A stretch of DNA of 41,747 nucleotides, from assembly GCF_008039875.1 (NCBI RefSeq), contig NZ_VRUU01000044.1:1-41747 (forward strand), in the 5' to 3' direction. This document shows, piece after piece, positions 25,131 to 33,349 of this stretch. The position numbers and the translations under genes were made by a program. Positions within the stretch are counted from its first letter, which is position 1, and every line of letters begins with the position of its first letter. Origin of the DNA: Methylobacterium sp. WL119. Its GTDB lineage: Bacteria > Pseudomonadota > Alphaproteobacteria > Rhizobiales > Beijerinckiaceae. The notes below the pieces were generated by a model. It was not told where the DNA came from. It worked only from the letters and a program-made list of their open reading frames with translations, and did not search any database.

Positions 25131-26039
25131 GTGGCAGCCCGCGCCAACTGGAAAGGTCATCTTCGACTTTCACTCGTCTCCTGCGCGGTCGGACTGTATC
25201 CGGCAGTCAGCTCGTCGAGGGAGCTGAAGTGCCATACGATCAACCGCGAGACCGGCAACCGTCTCAAGCAGCTGATGGTCGACTCCGTGACCGGCGACAC
25301 CGTGGATCGCGACGATCAGGTCAAGGGATGCGAGATCGCCAAGGACGACCTCGTGCCGATCGAGGACGACGAGCTCAGCGAGATCGCCCTGGAGAGCACG
25401 CACACGATCAACATCGAGGCGTTCTGCAGGCGCGCGGAGGTCGACGAGCGCTACCTGGACAAGCCGTACTACCTGGCGGCCGAGGACAAGGTCTCGCGCG
25501 AGGCCTTCGCCGTGATCCGGGATGCGATGAGGAAGAAAGGCATGGCCGGGCTCGGCCGCATCGTCATCTACAAGCGCGAGCGGGTGGTCCTGCTTGAACC
25601 GTACGGCAAGGGCCTGCTCGCGACGCTGCTGCGATACCAGGACGAGGTCCGCTCGCCGACGGCCTACTTCGAGGACATGCCCGACGGCGATCCCACGGCC
25701 GAGATGCGGGCGCTCGCCGAGGAGCTGATCGCGCGCTCCACCCGAAAGTTCGATCCGTCGAAGTTCGAGGACCGCTACGAGGAGGCGCTGATCGCCCTGG
25801 TGAAGGGCAAGGCACCGAAGCCCGCGAAGGGCAAGAGCAAGGGCAAGGCGAAGGCCGGTGCGCCGAACTCCGGTAACGTCGTGAACCTGATGGAGGCCCT
25901 TAAGCGCAGCATCAGGTGCGAGAATGGGGAGGGATCAGCGAAGGTGCAGCCGCGGAAGACCAAGGCGAAGACCTCGACGCCTTCGAGGAAGCGCATTTCG
26001 GGCAAGGCTTTGGCCGGCAAAACCCGGAAGGCCGCTTGA
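25131..26039 (+). CDS. ku: Ku protein, DNA-end binding (NHEJ)
   Basis: 302 residues starting at GTG 25131, preceded by AGGAGA. The bacterial Ku core is complete: WKGHLRLSLVSCAVGLYPAV, RDDQVKGCEIAKDDLVPIED, ESTHTINIEAFCRRAEVDER, YLDKPYYLAAEDKVSREAFA, GMAGLGRIVIYKRERVVLLE and the LLATLLRYQDEVR end of the bridge. From about residue 225 it has a lysine/alanine-rich extension (KAPKPAKGKSKGKAKAG and a second basic block at the C-terminus), the kind of tail that in other Ku proteins adds DNA binding and LigD stimulation. A homodimer should load on broken ends and recruit LigD, its divergent neighbour. Confidence 0.97.
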   Translation: MAARANWKGHLRLSLVSCAVGLYPAVSSSRELKCHTINRETGNRLKQLMVDSVTGDTVDRDDQVKGCEIAKDDLVPIEDDELSEIALESTHTINIEAFCRRAEVDERYLDKPYYLAAEDKVSREAFAVIRDAMRKKGMAGLGRIVIYKRERVVLLEPYGKGLLATLLRYQDEVRSPTAYFEDMPDGDPTAEMRALAEELIARSTRKFDPSKFEDRYEEALIALVKGKAPKPAKGKSKGKAKAGAPNSGNVVNLMEALKRSIRCENGEGSAKVQPRKTKAKTSTPSRKRISGKALAGKTRKAA

Positions 26040-26635
26040 CCCGGCGTGTGACCGACCTCGCCGGTCGACGCTCTTGACCGACAATCCGACTCTCCGGCGG
26101 CCGCTTTCGCTGCGGTTGCTAACCCGATGCGCGAACCATGAAGCGATCGATCTGGATTCGAGGGTTGTTCCGGTCGGTTGGCGTATGGCGGCCGTCCTTC
26201 CATTCGGTTCGCGGCGATGCGTTCACGGAGACTGGCGGCAAGTTGCGCAATCGCGGCCGCGATACAGTGGCGACAGGGCTTTCCCGGTCCAAGGGCATCG
26301 CAGCTGCCGGGAAACCGGCAGGCCGAACCAGGCATGGCTCCCAGAGCCCTTCGACGTGATTCCGACCAGATCCTAACATCGTCCGACCCCGGACATCAGG
26401 AGGCCGATGCCGTTTGGGAGGCCGTATGGTGCCGACGGCCGATCGCCTGTGCGCTTGCACCCCGGGCAATGGAATCTTTGAACAGAATTCTCTGATTTGC
26501 CTGCCATCGGTTCCGAAACTCGGACGTTGCCTCGCCGGGCGATGCGCATCTCTTGCTTGCATCAAAGGATTTCGGGGCCGGCCTTCGAACGGGGCCATGG
26601 GGTATGAAATGACGGGTGGGTCAGTGAGGTCTCGA
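26040..26635. other. gap without a convincing gene
   Basis: About 600 nt between ku and the DHH gene. Frames are open on both strands (for example 26138-26359 plus and 25775-26335 minus) but none has a recognisable motif or consistent codon bias. No RNA gene or terminator hairpin with a T-run was found after ku. Confidence 0.4.
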
Positions 26636-27706
26636 ATGGTCGGAAGCCTGTCATCGCATGGCGATACACGAGGGTCGGCACGGGACGCGATGAAGGCCGC
26701 CCTCGCCAAGTTCAACAAAAAGAAGCCCATCCTGATCGTCAGCCATTTCGATGCGGACGGTCTGACCGCGGCCGCCATACTGGTCCGAGCCCTCCGGCAA
26801 GCGGGATGGGAGGCGGTATCGCTCGTTGTCGGTAAGGGGGAGTCACCGTGGGACCCCCAGGTCGCCGACCGGCTGGGCGAGCACGAGCCCGGCGGACTGA
26901 TCCTGGCCGACCTCGGCACCCGAGCCGACCCCGTGCTGTCGGGCTGCCCGACACTCGTCATCGACCACCACGTCCCGACCGGCGAACCGAGGGACGCGAT
27001 CACGATCAGCGGGAACGGCCTCGCCCCTGAGCCGACCACCGCCCTGCTTGCCTGGTGGGCCGTTGGCGCCATGGGGGACCAGGCCGACCTGCTATGGCTG
27101 GCGGCGGTGGGCCTGATCGGCGACATGGCCGAGGGCCTCGACTTCCCGGAGATCGCCGAGGCCCAGGCTCGCTGGGGCAAGACAGCCCTTCGCGATGCCA
27201 CGTCGCTCGTCAACGCCCCCCGCCGAACCGCGGCGGCCGACGCAGGGCCGGCGTTACGACTTCTGCTGGCATCGGATGGCCCAAAACGCATCACCAAGGG
27301 CGACGATGCCGATGCGTTAGCTTTGCACGCGGCCAAGACCGAGGTCCGGGCGGCCATGGACACGGCCAAGCGCGTGCCGCCCGCCATCGGCGGCGACGTC
27401 GCGCTGATATCGCTCGACTCCCCGTGCCAGATCCATCCCCTGATCGCCCAGCAATGGCGGGGGCGCCTGAAGAACAAGATCGTGATCGCCGCGAACGCGG
27501 GCTATCGCCCCGGCTGGGTGCATTTCGCCGCTCGGTCGGCCAGCGGGCGCGATCTCATCGCCTTCCTCGCCGAGCATCGTCCGGCCAACGCCGACGGGCG
27601 CTACGGCAACGGCCACGCCCAGGCGACAGGCGGGGCGCTGCGCAACGCCGACTGGAACGACTTCATCCAGGGACTCGGGTTTCCCCAGGCACAGGTGCAG
27701 GCATGA
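26636..27706 (+). CDS. DHH-family phosphoesterase (RecJ-like)
   Basis: 356 residues from ATG 26636, chosen because GAGG lies 6 nt upstream; the frame is open back to 26414 and ATGs at 26609 or 26690 are alternatives. The N-terminal DHH motifs are ILIVSHFDADGLTAAAIL (HxDxDG, metal and catalytic residues), GLILADLGT and LVIDHHVPTG (the DHH motif proper). The C-terminal part contains a DHHA1-like substrate domain, with VHFAARSASGRDLIAFL and GHAQATGGAL. RecJ-type enzymes are single-strand-specific exonucleases; smaller DHH proteins cleave nanoRNA or cyclic dinucleotides. The stop overlaps the start of the UvsE gene (ATGA), so a DNA-repair role is favoured. Confidence 0.85.
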   Translation: MVGSLSSHGDTRGSARDAMKAALAKFNKKKPILIVSHFDADGLTAAAILVRALRQAGWEAVSLVVGKGESPWDPQVADRLGEHEPGGLILADLGTRADPVLSGCPTLVIDHHVPTGEPRDAITISGNGLAPEPTTALLAWWAVGAMGDQADLLWLAAVGLIGDMAEGLDFPEIAEAQARWGKTALRDATSLVNAPRRTAAADAGPALRLLLASDGPKRITKGDDADALALHAAKTEVRAAMDTAKRVPPAIGGDVALISLDSPCQIHPLIAQQWRGRLKNKIVIAANAGYRPGWVHFAARSASGRDLIAFLAEHRPANADGRYGNGHAQATGGALRNADWNDFIQGLGFPQAQVQA

Positions 27707-28857
27707 CCGGCAATGATCGTCCTTTGCGGCTGGGCTTTCCCGTCAAGGTGATGGGGCGGCCAGACCTGAAGTCGCAGGACACCCGGCGCTGGCAGAAGGA
27801 TCCGCACCTCAAGTGCTCCCTCGAACTGCTGGACCACGTCCTGGACTACCTCAAGTCTAAGAACCTCGACATGTACCGGATGTCGTCGGACATCGCGCCT
27901 TATGCGACCCACCCGGACATGCCCCGGTTTCACAACATGGTGGCGGAGAGCGATGCCGAGCTGCGGGCGTTCGGCGCAAAGGCCCGGGCCTACGACATCC
28001 GGCTGTCGTTCCATCCCTCGCAGTACGTGCTGCTGAACGCTCCGAACTCCGAGCTCACGAAGAAGAGCATCTGGGATCTCTCCAGCCAAGCCGAGATGCT
28101 GGACCGGATGGAGCTGGACGACGAGGCGGTGATGATCACCCATGTCGGTGGCGTCTACGACGACCACGAGGCGAGCCGGGCGCGTTGGGTCGACGGCTGG
28201 AACCTCTGCCCGGAGCACGTGAAGCGCCGTCTGGTGCTGGAGAATGATGACCTGCGCTTCTCGGCGGCGGACGTGCTCTGGATCCACGAGCGTACCGGTG
28301 TGCGGTTGATTTTCGACTACCAGCATTTCTGGTGCCTCAATCCCGAGCGGCTGGACATGCGCGAGACCTTCGAGCGCTTCCTTGCGACGTGGCCCGCTGG
28401 CGTCCGCCCGAAAATGCATTTCTCCTCGCCGCGCACCGAGTTGCGCGAGATCAAGCAAAAGATCACCCCCAAGCGACGAGAGGCGGCCAAGGCCGGAAAA
28501 GCCAGGGGTAAGTCGAAGGAGGTGTTGAAGGCGCCGATCAAGGCGACGGCACGGGTGAAGACGGTGTTGCGGCCCCCCGTCTGGACGGGTCACGCCGACT
28601 TCACCAACCCCTTCGAGTTCGCGACGTTCATGCGGATGGCCGAGGGATTGGTTTTCGACGTGATGCTGGAAGGGAAATCCAAGGACCTCAGCCTCCTGCG
28701 TCTTCGCCCCGATTTGCTGCGCTTCGCACCCGACGTCGCCGCCCGGTTTGGGATCACCCCGCAGGCGGCGACGGACGACGAGGAGCAGCTGGAGCAAGGT
28801 GTCGACGCCGACGATGAGGCGGATGTCGATGAGGGGCGCGCTGAAGCCGCGGAATGA
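27703..28857 (+). CDS. uvsE: UV damage repair endonuclease (UvsE/UVDE family)
   Basis: 384 residues, ATG overlapping the DHH stop. It matches the UVDE TIM barrel: LRLGFPVKVMG, MYRMSSDIAPYATHPDMP, RLSFHPSQYVLLNAPN, the metal ligands in ITHVGGVYDD and LVLENDD, FDYQHFWCLNP and KMHFSSPRTE. These enzymes nick 5' of UV photoproducts and abasic sites. Family members are usually nearer 300 residues; the extra length here is a Lys-rich insert after the SSPR motif (residues about 255-285) and an acidic C-terminal tail rich in Asp/Glu. Coupling to a DHH exonuclease suggests incision followed by strand removal. Confidence 0.93.
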   Translation: MTGNDRPLRLGFPVKVMGRPDLKSQDTRRWQKDPHLKCSLELLDHVLDYLKSKNLDMYRMSSDIAPYATHPDMPRFHNMVAESDAELRAFGAKARAYDIRLSFHPSQYVLLNAPNSELTKKSIWDLSSQAEMLDRMELDDEAVMITHVGGVYDDHEASRARWVDGWNLCPEHVKRRLVLENDDLRFSAADVLWIHERTGVRLIFDYQHFWCLNPERLDMRETFERFLATWPAGVRPKMHFSSPRTELREIKQKITPKRREAAKAGKARGKSKEVLKAPIKATARVKTVLRPPVWTGHADFTNPFEFATFMRMAEGLVFDVMLEGKSKDLSLLRLRPDLLRFAPDVAARFGITPQAATDDEEQLEQGVDADDEADVDEGRAEAAE

Positions 28858-28950
28858 CCCCGGAAATCCCGGGACGCCACCTCAAAGGTGCGCACTTCAC
28901 GACAAGACGACCCTGCTGCGACGGCCCGCCATACCGCCGGTCGCGCGTGC

Positions 28951-29136
28951 GCCATCGCCAACTTGCCGACCTGGCTCGTGTAGCGCGGCGTCCGCATCTC
29001 AAACTTCGTGCTCCATGTCCGTTTTCTCACGAGTCTAGCCCGGGCGGGGACGACGCTGCCGCGGCCGAAGCGGGCGTTGCAGGCGTCGATCGCCGCCATC
29101 AGCGGCCGGGAGCGCTCGCGGTCGAGTTGGCCGATC
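28951..29136 (-). pseudogene. umuC 3' fragment (remnant, left copy of a 186-nt direct repeat)
   Basis: Read on the minus strand this gives [40 protein letters not shown] and RYTSQVGKLAMA, the C-terminal end of the UmuC encoded at 35092-36423. A hand alignment to 35105-35290 is gapless over 186 nt with 25 mismatches (about 87% identity). The offset is exactly 6154 nt and the orientation is the same. The normal UmuC stop is lost. Neither the polymerase core nor UmuD is present, so this is a scar, not a gene. Confidence 0.85.
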
Positions 29137-29308
29137 GATGGGCGGACAGGAGAGGGTCTTCCGCGCTATCGAGAACGCGTGGCGCTGGGGTCCCATGCTG
29201 AAGGTCAAGCTCCATCGGCAGCGGAAGGTCTTGGCACGGCGCAAGGCTGGGAGAGCTGTGTGGAGATCGGCCGGAGCTAGGACGCCGTGACTTGCAAACC
29301 GGACACTA

Positions 29309-29328
29309 GATAGTCTAAATTTACTATC
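29309..29328. promoter_or_regulatory. AT-rich inverted repeat upstream of a small coiled-coil gene
   Basis: GATAGT (29309-29314) and ACTATC (29323-29328) flank CTAAATTT in an unusually AT-rich stretch about 55 nt before the ATG at 29381. It may be a promoter/operator; GATAGTCC also occurs just before the paralogue start at 33350. Confidence 0.35.
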
Positions 29329-29380
29329 ATCAATAATCGCGGCCTATCTAAATGGCGCACGCGTCGCGCCAAGGAGCTCC

Positions 29381-29869
29381 ATGAAACCGGTGAAGAGATT
29401 CCCTTTCGGATACCTCTCAGCTCTCGATGCGTCTAATCAAGGGGATGCTGTCGGCACTCATATCACGAAGGTGCTACCGCTTGTCGGTCACTTCGACAGC
29501 GTTGGAACGGAGATTACCTCCGACCCTCGTTCGCCACCTGAGGATTGGTCAAAACTAATCGATCGGGTTCGTCAGGCGGCCCAGCATGCTCGTGATATTG
29601 AGGCGCAGGCTCAGGAACAGGAATTGCGCGTTCAGGCATTGCTCGACCGTGTCCGGCAGGATGTCCGGGATGCCGCTGAGCGTGTCCGAGCTGCCGAGGC
29701 ACGCTCTGCCGATATCCAGAGCCGTGCCGACGCCTTGCTAAAGGCTGCCGACGAAAAACTGCTGGCGGCCGAGGAGCGTGCGCGTATCTCCGAGGAGTGG
29801 CTGGCGCGGGTCCAGGAAACTATCGTGGCAGAATTTTCAGAGAAGCCAGCCTTAAAACACGTTATCTGA
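29381..29869 (+). CDS. small coiled-coil protein, subfamily A (unknown function)
   Basis: 162 residues, start preceded by AAGGAG. No known family recognised. Layout: N-terminal 55 residues of low predicted structure containing ITKVLPLVGHFD; a Trp-containing entry to the coil, DWSKLIDRVRQAAQHAR (W56); then a continuous Ala/Glu/Arg/Gln heptad coil to about residue 135; and the ending AEERARISEEWLARVQETIV followed by AEF. It aligns without gaps over its whole length with the protein at 33350 (93 of 162 residues identical by hand count). It lies alone on the plus strand, convergent with the three-gene coiled-coil operon. Soluble, no signal peptide or membrane segment. Confidence 0.8.
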   Translation: MKPVKRFPFGYLSALDASNQGDAVGTHITKVLPLVGHFDSVGTEITSDPRSPPEDWSKLIDRVRQAAQHARDIEAQAQEQELRVQALLDRVRQDVRDAAERVRAAEARSADIQSRADALLKAADEKLLAAEERARISEEWLARVQETIVAEFSEKPALKHVI

Positions 29870-29948
29870 TGCCGGCCTTCAAAATGACCACAGGCAAGAT
29901 AGAGACGAATGATAGTTTTTGTATAAATCTCTTAATTTGATGAAGCGT

Positions 29949-30452
29949 TCATTCGCCGCCATGGCGCTCGCGCGGCTGATCTATTAATTCGAACGTAATG
30001 GCGGCCTGTACCTTCTCGAGCCAACCTTCGGCGCTTTCAGCGCGCCTCTCGGCAGCTTCTGCCCTTTCTTCAGCTTCTAGAATTCTTGCATTTGCCATCT
30101 CGCAGAGACGGAGTGCGCCGTCCAGCTCAACGAGCGCCATATAGGCGACACGCTCTGCCTCGGTGGATTTCTCCTGTAAAACCCTGACCTCATGGTCGAG
30201 GTTCCTGATTTGCGTGGCGTAGTCCAGGCGTTCCTGCTTGATGCGAGCGAGCAGCAGGCACGCATCGGAATGGATCTTGTTGCGCCAAAGCTCGAAACTG
30301 GTAATTTCTGTCTCGGCCTGCGCAATCAGTTCAAGGACGACACCCGGGTTGACCTTGGCAAAATGCAACGGTGTAGCAAGGCTCGACGAGCCCACCTGAG
30401 CATGATCGGCGGAAGTAGCCGTAAACGAGGACGTCGGGTCCGACCTGAACAC
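29949..30452 (-). CDS. small coiled-coil protein, subfamily C (unknown function)
   Basis: 167 residues starting at GTG 30452, 15 nt after the preceding gene in the same direction. The N-terminus is Ser/Thr-rich. A coiled coil runs from about residue 35 to 150 and contains an unusual Trp/Cys segment (ITSFELWRNKIHSDACLLLA). It ends AEERAEAAERRAESAEGWLE followed by KVQAAITFEL, the same C-terminal signature as its neighbours. It lacks the K-V-[LV] and [DE]-W motifs of subfamilies A and B. Last gene of the filament operon. Start codon is uncertain because no strong ribosome site is seen. Confidence 0.7.
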   Translation of the reverse strand: MFRSDPTSSFTATSADHAQVGSSSLATPLHFAKVNPGVVLELIAQAETEITSFELWRNKIHSDACLLLARIKQERLDYATQIRNLDHEVRVLQEKSTEAERVAYMALVELDGALRLCEMANARILEAEERAEAAERRAESAEGWLEKVQAAITFELIDQPRERHGGE

Positions 30453-30467
30453 TGCACCGAGTCCGTT

Positions 30468-30962
30468 TCAGTCAGAGGGTTCGCCATTGAGGGACGCGGC
30501 TTTCTGTGCGGCCCTCGATCCGAAAGCCGTGATTGCCGCGTCGTGAAGCCGGACGAGCCACGCCTCAGCTTCGTGGGCCCGGCTTTCGGCCAGACGCGCG
30601 CGCTCCTCGGCACGAGAAAGCTTCTGCTCCGTGAGCGAGATCTGCTGATTCAGACGGCGCATCTCCTCCGATGCCTGGGTGGTGACATGCGTAAGCTGGG
30701 CTTCCAATTCCGCAGCTCGCTGCTCACCGATGCGGATCGCTTCGCTCGCCTCTTCGATGAGATCGACGGCGGCCGACCACTCCCTCAGGGGCGGCCCTCC
30801 TGCATTCTCCGGGTTTGCCGACATTGCTCCAGACCCACCTTCCGATGAGGGGAGGAAGCTGACGACCTTTTCTCCAGGCTTCGTCGCGTTCGATTGCCAT
30901 GCACGAAGCATCATCGACTGACCCGTAGAGAACGGCATGTCTTTGGAGGCGGGATCGCTCAT
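30468..30962 (-). CDS. small coiled-coil protein, subfamily B (unknown function)
   Basis: 164 residues. N-terminal 55 residues are polar with KPGEKVVSFLPSS; REWSAAVDLIEEASEAIR begins the coil; the end reads AEERARLAESRAHEAEAWLV followed by RLHDAAITAF. The order of segments (aromatic W, KVV-hydrophobic patch, Gly/Ser/Pro loop, [DE]W entry, coil, WL end) is the same as in the protein at 33838, which is its paralogue. Second gene of the minus-strand operon, 33 nt after the crescentin-like gene. No enzymatic motif; likely a structural or adaptor protein. Confidence 0.75.
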   Translation of the reverse strand: MSDPASKDMPFSTGQSMMLRAWQSNATKPGEKVVSFLPSSEGGSGAMSANPENAGGPPLREWSAAVDLIEEASEAIRIGEQRAAELEAQLTHVTTQASEEMRRLNQQISLTEQKLSRAEERARLAESRAHEAEAWLVRLHDAAITAFGSRAAQKAASLNGEPSD

Positions 30963-30995
30963 CCTAAACCTTGTTCCGCAATAAATATTTGATCG

Positions 30996-32540
30996 TTAAT
31001 TTTGAACGGCTGCGTTGAACGGCCGGACGTTGCTGACGGGCTCCGACGTTGGCTCGGCACCAACCGGAGACGCATCCTCTTCCCCGGCCCGCCATCCTCG
31101 GCCCGAGCGTTTGAGGACTTCGTACTGCTTCTGAAGCGATACACGCGTTTCCCGGGCGATGTCCAAGGCGCCTTGGACCAGAGCGCGCTCCGAGCGCTCG
31201 TTCTGCAAGTCCTCCGTCAACCGCCGGTTTGCCAACTCGAACTCGGCGCGCGCCGCTTCCTGACGATGGGTCATCTGCTCGATGCGCTCGACGAGGGCAG
31301 CGTTGCGAATGCCGGCTTGCTCGACCGCCGCCTCTCGGGCAGCCAGCGCCTTGCCGAGCATGTCGCAGCGCGATTCGAGTTCACCGCGCAACCGCTGCAT
31401 GTCGAGGAACCGTTCGGTCTGACGCGCCAGATCGGTCTGAAGGGAGTCCAAGCGCCTCTCCGCAGTGGTACGCGCGATGCTAGCCTCTTTGAAATTGCGA
31501 TCCGCGATCCTGTGCGCCTCATCCTTCTCACGGAGTTGGTTGCGTGCCTGGCCGAGCAGCTGCTCGTTCGATTCCGCTCGATTGGTCGCGGCTTCGAGCT
31601 TCATGGCCAATCCTGAGCGCTCGGTCCGCAAGAAGCTGAGGTCCGTCTCGTGTTGAGCCTCGTTCCTTTCTCGCGCGGCGACCTCGCTCGCGAGCTGGCT
31701 CTCGGCCGCCCGTAAGCGATGGCGCTCCACTTCAGCCAGAGCCTCCAAGCTTCGATGGCGGCTCTCCAGTTCCGAGAGCTGGACGGCCTGCTCCTCGTTG
31801 AGCGTCGTCATGCGGCGGTTGTCCGCATCGAGGACACCAAGGCTCTCGCGGGCGCCGAGCAGCTCATGCTCCGATCGTGCGAGCGCGCTGTCGGCGGCCT
31901 GTGCTTCCAGCCGCAGGGCTTTGTTCTCGCCGCTCAAAGCCTTCACCTGTTCGGCTTCAGCGAAGAGTTGCCGCTCCATGTTTTCGATGGAGAGCGCTTT
32001 GTCGCGGATCTCGACACGCTGGTCGGCGATCGTAGCGTCCGCGGCGCGCAACTGGTTCTCAGATCGATCGGCTCGCGCGAGGGCATCGGAGAGCTCGGTG
32101 GCCAGACCGGCCGACCGGGTGAGAAGCTCCGCGACTTCGAGCCTGATCGTTCGGCTCGATTGGAATTCCTGCGCAAGCGACGTCTCAAGTTCGGCGATGC
32201 GCATGCTTGCGCGAGGCAGTTCATCGCTAATACTGATGATCGGCTCGAGAATGGAGGAGAAATCTTCCTCCAATGTCCTCAAGTCCTCCAGGCGATCCAT
32301 CATCGCATTGATGCGCTGCCTTACGACCTCATCGCGCTGGCCGATCGAGTCGAGAGACAATGGCTTCTCCGCGCGCGCGGCGCTCGTCCGTTTCATTGCG
32401 CTATCGAACGCATCGAGGTTCGCTTTGGGCAGGGCGATGTCAGGCTTGGGCTGTCTCGATACCTCATCGACCGGCGCATCCTTCAGCGACGAGCCAGTCG
32501 ACGGCGATGACAGCACGTTCCGAAAAGATGACCATGCCAT
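30996..32540 (-). CDS. long coiled-coil, crescentin-like (intermediate-filament-type) protein
   Basis: 514 residues with no membrane segment and no ATPase motif. Residues 1-60 form a basic, Ser-rich head. About 65-480 are almost uninterrupted heptad repeats rich in Glu, Arg, Ala, Leu and Gln, opening with RDEVVRQRINAMMDRLEDLR and LEEDFSSILEPIIS. The last 35 residues are a Pro/Ser/Gly tail (GWRAGEEDASPVGAEPTSEP). Head-rod-tail design and the ..LR.DF...L.P. opening resemble crescentin, the Caulobacter filament that bends the cell; SMC-like proteins are excluded by the missing Walker motifs. It heads an operon with two of the small coiled-coil genes. The crescentin link is by pattern only. Confidence 0.6.
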   Translation of the reverse strand: MAWSSFRNVLSSPSTGSSLKDAPVDEVSRQPKPDIALPKANLDAFDSAMKRTSAARAEKPLSLDSIGQRDEVVRQRINAMMDRLEDLRTLEEDFSSILEPIISISDELPRASMRIAELETSLAQEFQSSRTIRLEVAELLTRSAGLATELSDALARADRSENQLRAADATIADQRVEIRDKALSIENMERQLFAEAEQVKALSGENKALRLEAQAADSALARSEHELLGARESLGVLDADNRRMTTLNEEQAVQLSELESRHRSLEALAEVERHRLRAAESQLASEVAARERNEAQHETDLSFLRTERSGLAMKLEAATNRAESNEQLLGQARNQLREKDEAHRIADRNFKEASIARTTAERRLDSLQTDLARQTERFLDMQRLRGELESRCDMLGKALAAREAAVEQAGIRNAALVERIEQMTHRQEAARAEFELANRRLTEDLQNERSERALVQGALDIARETRVSLQKQYEVLKRSGRGWRAGEEDASPVGAEPTSEPVSNVRPFNAAVQN

Positions 32541-32566
32541 CGCGAAGACGATCCTATACGCATTAA

Positions 32567-32583
32567 ATGCCTATTATAGGCAT
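32567..32583 (-). promoter_or_regulatory. palindrome overlapping a perfect -10 box of the filament operon
   Basis: ATGCCTATTATAGGCAT is a perfect 7-3-7 inverted repeat. On the minus strand it contains TATAAT (32573-32578), 33 nt before the ATG at 32540. A regulator bound here would block RNA polymerase. No convincing -35 is seen at 17 nt. Confidence 0.55.
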
Positions 32584-32586
32584 AAG

Positions 32587-32609
32587 TAGATTTATATCAC
32601 GCAAATCTA
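32587..32609. promoter_or_regulatory. second inverted repeat upstream of the filament operon
   Basis: TAGATTT and AAATCTA flank ATATCACGC, four nt beyond the first palindrome and where a -35 region would lie. AT-rich, TpA-containing DNA of this type is what MucR/Ros-type proteins prefer. Confidence 0.45.
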
Positions 32610-33349
32610 TTAAAGGCGAATCCCAAATGCGGCGGGAACATTCGGATTGACATCGAGCGTTGTTTTTTGATTCAAGCTCGTTCAAGCGTCCAGTTTCGAC
32701 GTCTAGTCGAATGCGCGCAGAAATTTTCGGATGAGATTGCGTCCTCTCATGGATGGGTTGTTCGTTTTTTTCTTATAAGGAACGTTGAATGCTTTCCGAT
32801 GTACAGTGGGCGATCGCGCTGACATCTGCGGCGGCGGCGCCCACGTCGCGCGATGACGATCTCGGCCACAAGGGAGCTGCCGTTGATGGTGAGCAGGCGC
32901 CGGCTGTCAGCCGTCCCAAGCGACGCAGAGCCCCCGTCGAGGTCACCGGGGCGGCCGGTGGAACGGACGCCCGCAAGCGGATGCCACGGGCGCCGGCGGC
33001 GGCCCTCGAAACGGACCGATCCACTTAAGCCCGCCTTGTGGCAAACCCGACACAGCAAGGCGAAGGCTTCTGCCTCTATGTTTCGGTTCTGTGAATGCCT
33101 TCAAGGGGCGCTCAGTACCAAGCCATCCTAAACATAGCGACTTCACGCAGGCCGGCTGGAGCGAGCCGTCGAGAAAGCTTTGCTGCAGTGGATGGCGGTC
33201 GCCTTCGACTAAGTTGACAACGCCGACGACGCGAACGCCCGCGACATCAGCGATAGCCATTGCGTTAAGCTTCTGTTAACCATTGCGAACGATCTGTTAA
33301 CTGAGCAGGCTGGCGTGGTCCGAGCCTAAGCAAATAGTGAGATAGTCCA
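32610..33349. other. gap with a possible IS5-type transposase start
   Basis: About 740 nt between the two coiled-coil loci. At 32789 an ATG preceded by AAGGA opens a 79-codon frame starting MLSDVQWAIAL, similar to the start of IS5-family transposases (MLTDVQWAIL), but similarity is lost within about 12 residues and the rest looks non-coding. A minus-strand frame 32943-33260 is open but unrecognised. Probably a decayed insertion sequence. The left 150 nt are AT-rich. Confidence 0.35.
33272..33301 (+). promoter_or_regulatory. direct repeat TCTGTTAAC with 21-nt period upstream of the A-B coiled-coil operon
   Basis: TCTGTTAAC occurs at 33272-33280 and 33293-33301, exactly 21 nt apart (two helical turns), 49-78 nt before the ATG at 33350. 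Same-face spacing suggests cooperative binding of a regulator. Confidence 0.5.

Noticed and set aside
23174..25597. 807-codon plus-strand frame opposite ligD
   Set aside because: Antisense shadow of ligD, which has complete catalytic motifs on the minus strand.
26119..27477. 452-codon minus-strand frame opposite the DHH gene
   Set aside because: Antisense shadow; the plus strand carries DHH motifs.
32789..33028. Possible IS5 transposase gene starting MLSDVQWAI
   Set aside because: Good ribosome site, but similarity lasts only about 12 residues; kept only as a possible remnant within the gap entry.
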